A stretch of DNA of 64,000 nucleotides. Source: Ampelocalamus luodianensis. Lineage: Eukaryota > Streptophyta > Magnoliopsida > Poales > Poaceae. Where the stretch lies: positions 14,842,001 to 14,906,000 of the forward strand of contig CM070626.1 in assembly GCA_036346255.1 (NCBI GenBank), written 5' to 3'. Positions 10,266 through 18,397 of the stretch are shown here, in pieces. The position numbers and the translations under genes are program-made. The notes beneath the pieces were generated by a model, which saw only the letters and a program-made list of their open reading frames with translations, ran no database searches and was not told where the DNA came from. The number at the start of each line of letters is the position of its first letter. The first letter of the stretch is position 1.

Positions 10266-11221
10266 ATGGTGAGCACGCGGAGCATGACGGCGAGGACCAA
10301 GCGGGCGAGGAGGTCGGCGATCACCGTCCTTGATCTTCCTGACAAGGTCGTCGTCCACATCGTTGGCCTCGTGGCCGCGAGCTCTCCTCAGCCCATGGCT
10401 GACCTCTGCAGCCTACGAGCCACGTACGTATTCTATTCTTTTGTTTTTGGTAGGTCTAGTTATAGTCAGTTTGTGAAGATGACTGTAGCGTACAAAACCG
10501 AAAAGTCGTACCATGATACGGCGCAAAAAATAAAATCTCGTGATGATTTCGTTTTGTGTCCAATATTCAGTAATTAATTCTTGTATTAAGATTCTATCGT
10601 CTTGAATTTTAGTTGCAAGGCCATGTATAAGGCGTCCAAAGCGCACGCCGTGGGGATGCACGTGGCGCTGGAGCGGGAAGAGGCGATGAAGTGGCAGGAT
10701 AACGAGCGCTACCTCACCGTCGTCAACCACCTGGCCGACGCTGGCAACCCGGAGGCCTGCTTCATTGTCGGCCTCGCGCTTGTCTTCGTGTCCCAAGACA
10801 TGCAGTGCAACCTCGTATTCCTTGAACGGGCGGCCGACGTCGTCGCCGACCCCAAGGTCGCGGCCTACGTGCTCGGCCTCCTCCTCTACACGACCAGCGA
10901 GACGCGCGACGTTGGAAGCACTACATCAGGCAAGTCGAGGGCGAGCCGGCCGACGGCGGGTGCGAGACGGCCAAGAGGACCAACCGGGAGTGCATGCGGT
11001 GCCAGATGCTCGCCGCGGACATGATCCGGGCGGCGGCGTGGGGGAGGATGGCCGGGCCATTGGGCCGGGTATGGGCGCTGTCAGAGGACGGCCACCGGTG
11101 CACGAGCACCGACTGTGGCGTGTCAGGGTTGGACGACTATGCCGTCTTCTGCAGCGATGACTGCAGGATTAGGCATGAGTATACCAATTTTATTGCAGAG
11201 GTGTTGGACTACTTGCCATAA
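10266..11221 (+). pseudogene. F-box-like protein with C-terminal zinc-finger-type motif, frameshifted
   Basis: Two exons can be read: 10266-10423 and 10613-11221, joined at GT (10424) and AG (10612). Exon 1 gives a basic start, then the F-box-like segment VLDLPDKVVVHIVGLVAASS. Exon 2 follows with CKAMYKASKAH, GNPEACFIVGLALVF and AAYVLGLLLYTTSE. This is the pattern of the plant At1g67340-like F-box family, whose members feed targets to SCF ubiquitin ligases. The frame shifts by one base around 10905-10920. The family-like sequence HYIRQVEGE continues in another frame to the TAA at 11219, including Cys-rich CTSTDCGVSGL..FCSDDCRIRHEY. Lying inside a CACTA element, it is best read as a captured, probably dead gene copy with its intron kept. 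Confidence 0.75.
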
Positions 11222-11354
11222 AATTAGCGGTTTTAGCATAGTTTTAGATCACATTTTCTCACCATTAAATCAACATTCTATAGCCTAGATTGTCTCTTTC
11301 TAAAATAGACGAAAGTATTAATAGAAAAATACAAAAAAACAATTCACAAATAAT

Positions 11355-11515
11355 TCACAAACGGTTCTATTATGGGACCGTCTGTGATACGTATCATAGA
11401 CGGTTCTATTGTGGACCCGTCTGTGATATGAGACCATATCACAGACGGTTCTATTATGGACCCGTCTGTGATACATATCACTGACGGTTTCATAATAGAA
11501 CCGTCTGTGATATAC
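11355..11515. repeat. internal CACTA-type subterminal repeats
   Basis: Eight or so ACAGACGGTTCTATTATGG-like units occur 1.7 kb from either end of the element. Such arrays normally lie only at termini. This one may be the former 3' end of an inner element, making the whole a composite. Confidence 0.7.
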
Positions 11516-11579
11516 CTTTATTAATAGGAGTCCCCGCGCTAAGGTTTGCGCCCTAACTCATCACTCCCCAGCGCGCGCT

Positions 11580-11785
11580 AGGGTTCGGGACTTTGGCCGG
11601 GCTCCCGCATCGCGACTCCCCGCCACCGATTCGACCTCGCCGCCATCTCCCTCGCCGAATTGAGCTCGCCCCTCCATCTACGTCGCCGAATCGAGCTCGC
11701 CGCCATCTCCCTCGCTGAATCGAGCTCGCCCCGCCATCTTCCAAGCCGAATTGAGCTTGCCCCGCCATCTACACCGCCGAATCAA
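11580..11785 (+). repeat. GC-rich tandem block
   Basis: Imperfect units of about 31 bp with CGAATCGAGCTCGCC and CGCCATCTCCCTCGC recur five to six times. Frames over it are low complexity and not called as genes. Confidence 0.65.
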
Positions 11786-12317
11786 GGTACGCCGCTCCCC
11801 TCTGCTCCCTCAGCTACCTCACCTCGGCCAGATCTACCTCTCTCCCCTGGATGTGGGTTGTGCTGGTGGTGGCTGGTGTTTGCCGTCGTTGCCGCGTCGT
11901 GTCTGTACTGGATCATGATTTATTTAATTACCATGGACGTCTAAGAAATCTACCAAGCAGCATGAGGAGGATGAGACAACAGCCACGGACATCCTACCTG
12001 CGCGAAGTGCTTCATCAGCATGAATTGATGTCACAAATGCAATTGGATATGATATTGTGTATAGATTAATTATACCTTGAGCTGTTAGATTACCTGTTGT
12101 TATGTATTGTGTATAGATTGTTCCCTTGGATGATACTTCTATGATGAATTGATGTCACAAATGCAATTGGATGTGATATTGTGTATAGATTAATTGTGCC
12201 TTGAGCTGTTAGATTACCTACTGTTATGTATTGTGTATAGATTGTGCCCTTGGATCCTGATCTCTTCTCTATAAAGTCTCTAAGCAGTGTCTGCTTATGC
12301 CTTTAAAATCGACATCA

Positions 12318-12347
12318 TATATATATATATATATTATGTATATATTG

Positions 12348-12384
<37 letters not shown>
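12318..12384 (+). repeat. (TA)n microsatellite, left arm
   Basis: Alternating TA broken by TATTATGTATATATTGTTA. It pairs with the (TA)n of the right arm of the hairpin. Confidence 0.9.
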
Positions 12385-12388
<4 letters not shown>

Positions 12389-12794
12389 GTATAGTCCTTC
12401 AACCACTTTCAGGGGGTCGTCCATACAACATGAGGAGGATGAGACAGCAGCCACAGACAACTTCATCGAGCCCCTGCAAGTTCAAGAAGCATGGCTGCCG
12501 AGAGAGCGCCAGGACATCCAATTACCTGGATGTCGTCGACAGGTAATTGGACGTTGCTGTGTTTAGAAAGTGATGTGGACGCACAACTACTCCGACTGGT
12601 ATCAGCCACGTTACTTTCTGAACACAACGACGTCCAATTACCTGTCGACGGCATTCATGTAATTGGATGTCCTAACGCTCTCTTGGCAGTTATGCTTCTT
12701 GAACTTGCAAGGGCTCGATGAAGTTGTCCGTGGTCGCTTGTCTCATTCTCTCCTCATGTCGTGTACGACCCTCGAAAGTGGTGAGAGACTATGG

Positions 12795-12797
<3 letters not shown>

Positions 12798-12869
<72 letters not shown>
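12798..12869 (+). repeat. (TA)n microsatellite, right arm
   Basis: About 36 uninterrupted TA units. It is longer and purer than the left-arm tract. Confidence 0.95.
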
Positions 12870-12873
<4 letters not shown>

Positions 12874-12916
12874 GTTTTAAAGGCACAAGCAACCACTACT
12901 TGGAGACTTTATAGAC

Positions 12917-13190
12917 AAAAATCATCACAGACGGTTTCAGCTACAAATCGTCTATAGAGAAAAGTCATCACAGACGGTTTCAGCTACAAACCGTCTGTGA
13001 TAGTTCCCTATCACAGACGATTTTATCTACAAACCGTCTGTGATAGTTACCTATCACAGACGGTTTTGAGTTAATAACCGTCTGTGACAGTATGCATCAC
13101 AAACGGTTTGAAGAACCGTCTGTGATGACTCATGTCATCACTGACCCATAGACTCAGACGGCTCACAAAACTGTCTGTGAAGACCTTTTT
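12917..13190. repeat. CACTA subterminal repeat array, 3' side
   Basis: Repeated TCACAGACGGTTT and AAACCGTCTGTGAT units with short AT spacers, the counterpart of 9815-10092. Confidence 0.85.
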
Positions 13191-13239
13191 GTTAGTAGTG
13201 CCACATGTTATTGACTTCTAGTATATAATAGATCCGAGC

Positions 13240-13860
13240 CGTTATAAGTTGAGTCTGCGAGATAGATGGCTAGATATTTATGGTTAACACAGAAACTTTC
13301 TCAAAGTGCCTAATCAGTGTAAGTTTAATTTTTTAAATATTTTTAAAATTTAGGTTTCAAATTCCTTTACAAATCAAATATCTAATCATCCTTTAATTTT
13401 TATTCCAAATTTTCCTATTTTTGGTTGTACTTGTCGTGGATTTATTTTTGGTTTTAAGCTGGAATTCATGTATAAATCCAATTCCTATTTTATTTTCATT
13501 ATTATTTCAAAATTTAGTTTTTATGGATTTACTTTGGAATTCATATGGAAATTAAATTTCTTTTTTTATTTTTTATTCCAAATTTTCTTTTATTTGGATT
13601 GTACTTGACATGAACTCTTTCTTTTAATTTGCTAATTTTAATTTAATTATTATTCTAAATTTTAGTTATTTATGTATGTTACTTTGGAATACGTATGGAA
13701 ATCAAATTACTGGTTTTTATTTATTTTTTATTCTGAATTTCTCTTAGTTTGGATTTTGCTTGGCATGAACTCTTTCTTTTAATCTGAGCTGTTATAACTC
13801 AGGTCCGCGAGATAAATGGCTTGATCTTTTCTCTAAGTGTATAATAAGTATAGATATAGA
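13240..13860 (+). repeat. AT-rich tandem repeat block
   Basis: Recurrent words TTTATTCCAAATTTTC, TTTGGATTGTACTTG, CATGAACTCTTTCTTTTAAT and TTACTTTGGAAT.C.TATGGAAAT come back at roughly 120- and 240-bp spacing. CCGAGCCGTTATAAGTTGAGTC near 13234 recurs as CTGAGCTGTTATAACTCAGGTC near 13785. No gene is seen. Confidence 0.55.
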
Positions 13861-13869
13861 TGATTCTTA

Positions 13870-14035
13870 TATCTCTAAGTCAACTATCAAATCTACGCCT
13901 TCAAAATTAGGTCCCACCAAATTAAGGGTTAGATTTATTTGTTTTTGTTTTTGTTAGAATTTCTAGCACATTTCTCTTTTTTTTTCTTAATAGCTCTAAA
14001 AGAATTGTCATCGACTTTTAGTATATAATAGATAT
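13870..14035 (+). repeat. dispersed repeat, copy 3
   Basis: Shares CCACCAAATTAAGGG, AGAATTTCTAGCACATTTCTC, a T-run and TAGTATATAATAGAT with the copies at 8690 and 9590. The three copies suggest an older tandem or multi-insertion family under the CACTA insertion. Confidence 0.5.
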
Positions 14036-15421
14036 ATCTCCCGTGTGCTTAATTGATACATTAATTTTACTGAAAATCACTAGAAAGTTTATTATGTTTC
14101 GATGCTTTCTACATTCTTTCTCTTACTTTCCTCTCTGAAAAATGCAACTTCGACCATGACATAATAGTATAACACCATAGACATATCATATGAGACCACA
14201 TGCATGTTAACGATTGTTTGTCCATAGTTATTTTAGGGAGAATTGCATATTTGGCACTAGGATTTTGGGGTTTTGTAAACTGGCTAATTATTGTGGTGCC
14301 ATTGTAAAGGTGGCAAATAGAGTTTATTTTCCATTTCGACAAAGGTCGTAGCATGACCATTTTGCCCCTCCCAAAAATTAATGAAGTAATTTGCTCTCCT
14401 CATTTCCCGCCTTTGCATTGGCACTAAAGCAATTAGTTTGTTTGCTATGGTAAATCCCAAATTGCAGATCTTTGCAATAGCACATTTTTAATATCTTAGT
14501 TGTAAGTAGTGAAAAAAATAATAACAGGGGAGTTTGCAAATGAAGAAAAGTTGTGTGAGTGTGAACAAGTCAAAAATTCATTTAGAGGGTTTTGCGAACT
14601 TGAAGTGACATTCAGGCAAGTTACTCCCTCTGGTCATAAATACATGTCGTTTTGGGATACATACAGTCAAACTATAAAAAATTTGGCTATCGATATCTTT
14701 TTAAATATTTAGATTGGACGCATAGAAACAATAGGTAAAGATTTGCCTCGAAAAGTGCTTTCATAATACTGGACGCCTCATCACAGACGGTTGACCAAAA
14801 CCGTCAGTATTAAATACAATCACATACGGTTTTGGTTTAGCGTCCGTCTGTGTTACTGGCTACTCTAAAACCTTCTATGAAGAGGTAATATCACAGACGG
14901 CTCATGTTGAAAACCGTCTGTGAAGTATCACAGACGGTTCTGAACAGAAACCATCTGTGATATTACTAAATATCACAGACGGTTTGTATTACTAACCGTC
15001 TGTGATATTTCGCCACCCCCTTATATCCCTCTAGATTTGGCCACCCCCTTTATTCAAACCGAAGCGACGCCATGACCTCTCAACTACTCCAGATCGGTTC
15101 TGCTACCCAAATCCCCTTATATATACTGGTTGCCCACTAGTCTTCAACTACTTCAGATGAGGAAGTTTCTCCCCCAAACCGAAGCGGCGCCGCCTCCCTC
15201 AAACCGATCGAAGCGCCCTATCCCCCAATGACACCGACTATCGCCGTGAGCTCCTCCACCTCCAGTTGTGACACCATGGTTCATTGCAAAAGACACTTTG
15301 TCGTAAGAGTGTCTTGTATACTGTCACCGTTGTGACACAACGGTGTCGCTACCGCCGCCTCTCCCTCATTGCCGGTGATATCTCCCATCCGATCCCCTCC
15401 CCTCTCTTCCCTGATGCGTAG

Positions 15422-15916
15422 GGCACTGGTGTACAAGGTGGCGTGGCGAGCCATAGCATTGCGTTGAGCGCCTTCTCGTACTGCACCAACCTGGTCATCC
15501 TTGCTCTCTACGTGAGACTGTCAAGCACTTGCGAGAGGACATGGACTGAGTTTTCTAGGGAGGCGTTCTGTAGGCTGTGTCAATTTGTGAATCTCATCGT
15601 GCCGTCGGCCATGAAGGTTTGGTGAGGCAATTTTGAGTTATTTGCATGTATTTTGATGGGATTGATGGCTTAGTAGTTTGAGTTTTTGACTAATTCGTTT
15701 ACTGTAGCTTGGAGTGGTGGTCGTTTGAACTGCTCGCATTGCTATCTAGAATTTTGCCAAATCCTAAGCTTGAAACTTCAATCTTGTCGATATGGTAATT
15801 GATTTTTTCCTTTGTATTTTCTTCTGATTAGTTATCTAAAGATTGATTAGTTTTTGCAGCATCAACACTGCTTCTCTGTTGTTCATGGTACCACTTGGCC
15901 TTGGCACATCTATAAG
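15422..15916 (+). pseudogene. MATE efflux transporter fragment, three exons with introns
   Basis: Three exon-like blocks join at GT-AG sites: 15422-15621, 15708-15794 and 15860-15916. They read GGVASHSIALSAFSYCTNLV then ILALYVRLSS..TW..FSREAF; then CLEWWSFELLALLSRILPNP with KLETSILSI; then CINTASLLFMVPLGLGTSIR. These match consecutive segments of plant MATE/DTX proteins, membrane antiporters that export organic compounds and ions. The LEWWSFE and NP.LETS.LSIC.NT blocks are highly typical. Only about 115 residues of a roughly 480-residue family are present. I found no start or later exons, so it is a captured fragment. Kept introns mean the capture was from DNA, not from mRNA. Confidence 0.88.
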
Positions 15917-16019
15917 GTTTGTTGCCTCTCTGATTACCGTGTGTGAAAATTAATTGTTGATACCTCTAGTTCTTGTGATGATTGATGGATGGCTAGGGTT
16001 TCGGGTCTTGTTAAAACAC

Positions 16020-16128
16020 GATGGTGATCTCGTTCTCATAAATAGGCCTACTTTGGTTCATCTGCATTCTTTGATTGAGAATGTTGATGAATTGAAGGAG
16101 ACCTATTTATGAGAACAAGATCACCATC
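16020..16128 (+). ncRNA. 109-nt foldback, candidate miRNA precursor
   Basis: The arms 16020-16070 and 16078-16128 pair along 51 positions around a 7-base loop. The outer 27 pairs have one mismatch (GATGGTGATCT.GTTCTCATA and on). The inner 24 have seven differences, several of which become G-U pairs in RNA. Size and pairing fit a plant pre-miRNA. I do not recognise a known mature sequence. A plain inverted-repeat scrap is the alternative. Confidence 0.5.
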
Positions 16129-16564
16129 TAGCAATAGACAATATAGCAATCACCGACAATTCTTAACTAGAATCGTTTGTAATAGTAGACTATTACAGAT
16201 GATTTATAGTAAGAACTATTTGTGATAATAGACTATCACAGATGGTTCATAGTAAGAACCGTCTGTAATGCTAGGGTATTACTGACCCATAAGCACAGAC
16301 GGTTCAAGAAATAGTCTGTGGTGATGTTTTCAAACCGTCTGTGATGAGCTTTTCTGTAGTAGTGTCCATCTAGTCACAAATACATGTCGTTTTGGGATAC
16401 ATACAGTCAAACTATCAAAAATTTGGTTATCGATATAGATTGGAGGCATAGAAATGATAGGTAAAGATTTGTCTCGAAAAGTGCTTTCATAATATTATAA
16501 ATTTATTGGATTTTAAAAATATATCACAATAAAAATTAGTGATCAAAGTTACATTTTGAGTACC

Positions 16565-16702
16565 TGACGAGGATTAAAACCTCTATGTATTATTTTTAAT
16601 ACATAATAGACCATACGTCTTCATGGTCGTAACCCCTGAGGTGCACGACCTCACTGGTCGTAGAGATTCCACATGTTACATAATGGGTACCCTGGTCGGA
16701 AG
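16565..16702 (+). repeat. 5' LTR remnant of the gypsy derivative
   Basis: About 138 bp nearly identical to the start of the LTR at 17778, up to GTACCCTGGTCGGAAGAA. Sequence then diverges at the deletion junction. Confidence 0.8.
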
Positions 16703-17433
16703 AATCTTTGGTCGTATCACCACGACCAATATACCAGAGTATCCGGTGTGCTCGGGCCTTCAAAGGACTAACCCGGCGCGTGGAAAAATCCTTCACTACG
16801 TGCCAGGATGTTAGACCCTTAACACTAAGAAGCTTGATTGCTTCAGCCCATCTCTTTATTTTTTCCTCTTTTTCTGTAGAGGAGCGCCAATTCGGATTCT
16901 CGACCGCCTTCTTACCAGAATAATAAAGGCTGTATTTCTTCGTGATCTTCATATAGAACCAGCTCTTCTTCCACGATGACCACGAAGATTTTGAGTACAT
17001 AAATATGTACTTGAGTACATAAATATGTACCACGCAAGGTGCACTCTCCAGGCGTCCCAATCGTCTTCCTAGACTTTGTCATCCTGTAGTAGTACCTGAA
17101 TAGATCCAGATCTGCTGGAATCCCCAAGTACGCTTCGCAGAGGTAAATAAAGATGCTGAGATTGGCGATAGCATTGGGAGCAAGATTCACCAATTCAACT
17201 CCATAATACTCCAAAACTTTAGGAAGAAATGAGTGAATTGGTAGCCTAAATCCGCATTCGACATATGCAAGAAAAACTGGGATTTCTCCATCATCATTAC
17301 TCGGGGAATATTCTCCAGCCGCGGATCTCCAAGAAATCACATCCTTGCTGGGAAGCATCCTGATCTTCTCCAAGCTCTCTAGCTTCTTCTCACTCAAGTC
17401 GGAAACCGACCAGTTGGTGATTTGGTCCGACAT
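16596..17433 (-). pseudogene. antisense gypsy-type protein (Transposase_28-like aORF), frameshifted
   Basis: Read on minus from an ATG at 17433. The first part has GFRLPIHSFLPKVLEYYGVE, LVNLAPNAIANLSIFIYLCE and LGIPADLDLFRYYYRM. After a frame change the second part has WFYMKITKKYSLYYSGKK and GLTSWHVVKDFSTRRVSPLK. This is the pattern of the plant family 'putative gypsy type transposon' (PF04195 type), whose function is unknown. The frameshift coincides with an exact 20-bp tandem duplication (16991-17010 and 17011-17030). The second frame then runs into the LTR remnant, because the normal 3' end was deleted. Confidence 0.8.
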
Positions 17434-17541
17434 GGTCAGATTTCTTTCGGGTGAGGAAAGAAAAGGAGGTCAGAGGCAATTTTTACTCGGGAGATGAAGA
17501 AGGAAAGCAGGAAGTGAAAAAACCCTAAGTCTACAAAGGGG

Positions 17542-17550
17542 TTTTTATAA
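17542..17550 (-). promoter_or_regulatory. TATA box of the antisense gene
   Basis: Read on minus, CTTATAAAAAC lies about 110 bp before the ATG at 17433. A pyrimidine-rich leader (CTTCCTGCTTTCCTTCTTC) follows. This is a good plant core promoter layout and suggests that the antisense gene had its own promoter. Confidence 0.5.
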
Positions 17551-17777
17551 GCTTCGTAAATTCCAACTGCAATAAGGAGTTACCCAAAAAAGTCCAACGA
17601 CAGAAATTTTTAGTCCAACGGACACAAAAACTCTTCAATTCCCAAAGTAAGTTCTCAACTTTAAAGTGAATACAAACCGCTTCAAATGTCATTGCATTTA
17701 ATAAGCGTCAGCCCGATACGACTTCATCGGAAGAAAGGTGTTCACACGACCTATTCATTTAAAGTTCGGGGGCTAGC

Positions 17778-18383
17778 TGACGAGGATTAAAACCTCTATG
17801 TATTATTTTTAATACATAATAGACCATACGCCTTCATGGTCGTAACCCCTGAGGTGCACGACCTCACTGGTCGTAGAGATTCCAGAGGTTACATAATGGG
17901 TACCCTGGTCGGAAGAAGGCCTAAGCTAAGCTTACGACCGGAGAATCGCCGTAAAGGTATGAATCGATACTTGGGCGATTCGGTATATTCTCTGGAACAC
18001 GTGCATATTCCATACCATACGATGTTTCTTATCCAGAAGCACTGATGAATAACCACCATGCAGTTATATGTCTCATAGACATATAACCGCCGAGCGGTTG
18101 ATTCTTTATCAACCGTCACTTGCAACGCTTCACATCAGACGTCTTCTCCGGAAGTAACTGCCACCTCTTCGAGAGCTATTTAAAGATGGAGCCTGGACGG
18201 AGCACAAAGAAAAAAACAAGATAGAGCCATCAGACTAAAGCACAAGTCTTAGATTTGTGTTGTAAGTCTGACATTGTAAAGGAACAAGTAATGTTCTCAG
18301 TGCATACAGGAGTAGTTCATCATTTAGTCAGAGGGCATACCTTGTAAAACCCAGTTCATATTAATGAAAGAGCAGTCCCATTA
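17778..18383 (+). repeat. 3' LTR of the gypsy derivative
   Basis: Starts TGACGAGG after the polypurine tract. It holds a TATA-like CTATTTAAAG at 18176-18185, followed by a likely transcript start and R region. The right border is taken where the Mutator target duplication begins and is uncertain by a few bases. Confidence 0.7.
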
Positions 18384-18397
18384 TTACCCTAGATTTC

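Larger units (their letters stand above)
12268..12915. repeat. long inverted duplication (hairpin) inside CACTA element
   Basis: The left arm 12268-12580 is the imperfect reverse complement of 12606-12915, about 85 percent by eye, around a loop of some 25 bases. Both arms include TCTATAAAGTCTC.AAG, CTTTAAAA, a (TA)n tract, CATGAGGAG..GAGACA, CTTCATCGAGCCC.TGCAAG, TTCAAGAAGCAT and TCCAATTACCTG. Each arm encodes, outward from the loop, S.H..VQLPVD.I.VIGCP.AL and MLLELA.AR, so the arms are two copies of one coding segment. A related segment (SEHSDVQLPI) occurs in the CACTA element at 32560-32605. An RNA across it would fold into long double strand. Confidence 0.9.
9790..13200 (+). mobile_element. 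non-autonomous CACTA (En/Spm) element carrying host gene
   Basis: Starts CACTACTACAAAAA at 9790 and ends TAGTAGTG at 13200. It is flanked by a 3-bp duplication CCA (9787-9789 and 13201-13203), as CACTA elements require. Dense ACAGACGGTT/AACCGTCTGT subterminal repeats lie at both ends. No transposase was found. The inside holds an F-box-like gene (10266-11221), an extra internal block of subterminal-type repeats (11355-11515), a GC-rich tandem block (11580-11785) and a long inverted duplication with (TA)n tracts (12268-12915). Insertion was into an older dispersed repeat. Confidence 0.93.
14771..16364 (+). mobile_element. CACTA element, 5' terminus lost, with captured MATE exons
   Basis: The 3' end TAGTAGTG is at 16364. 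At the 5' side the family sequence starts at ACTGGACGCCTCATCACAGACGG-like bases, so the CACTACTACAAAA end is missing. Subterminal ACAGACGGTT arrays are present at 14785-15010 and 16165-16350. The right flank (TCCATCTAGTCACAAATAC) is the Stowaway head from its fourth base on. The left flank is a second copy of the same head. The left junction shares only TAATA with the element, as in microhomology repair. The cargo is a MATE gene fragment and a short foldback. Confidence 0.8.
16565..18383 (+). mobile_element. truncated Tat-lineage gypsy element with antisense gene
   Basis: Direct repeats start TGACGAGGATTAAAACC at 16565 and 17778. The second copy is an LTR of about 606 bp, preceded by a polypurine tract TTCGGGGGCTAGC (17765-17777), so the element runs on the plus strand. 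The first copy keeps only about 138 bp and then jumps into the 3' internal part: gag, pol and the primer site are gone. The remaining gene lies antisense, as in Tat-lineage elements that carry an extra antisense ORF between pol and the 3' LTR. Flanks GTACC (16560-16564) and TTACC (18384-18388) may be a 5-bp duplication with one change. Confidence 0.75.

Noticed and set aside
12463..12654. miR820 precursor, since this family lives in rice CACTA elements
   Set aside because: I looked for the miR820 core as I remember it and do not see it in the hairpin. The arms match a CACTA coding segment instead.
12297..12957. Open frames consisting of Tyr-Ile runs
   Set aside because: Translations of (TA)n microsatellites; the same holds for 56969-57151.
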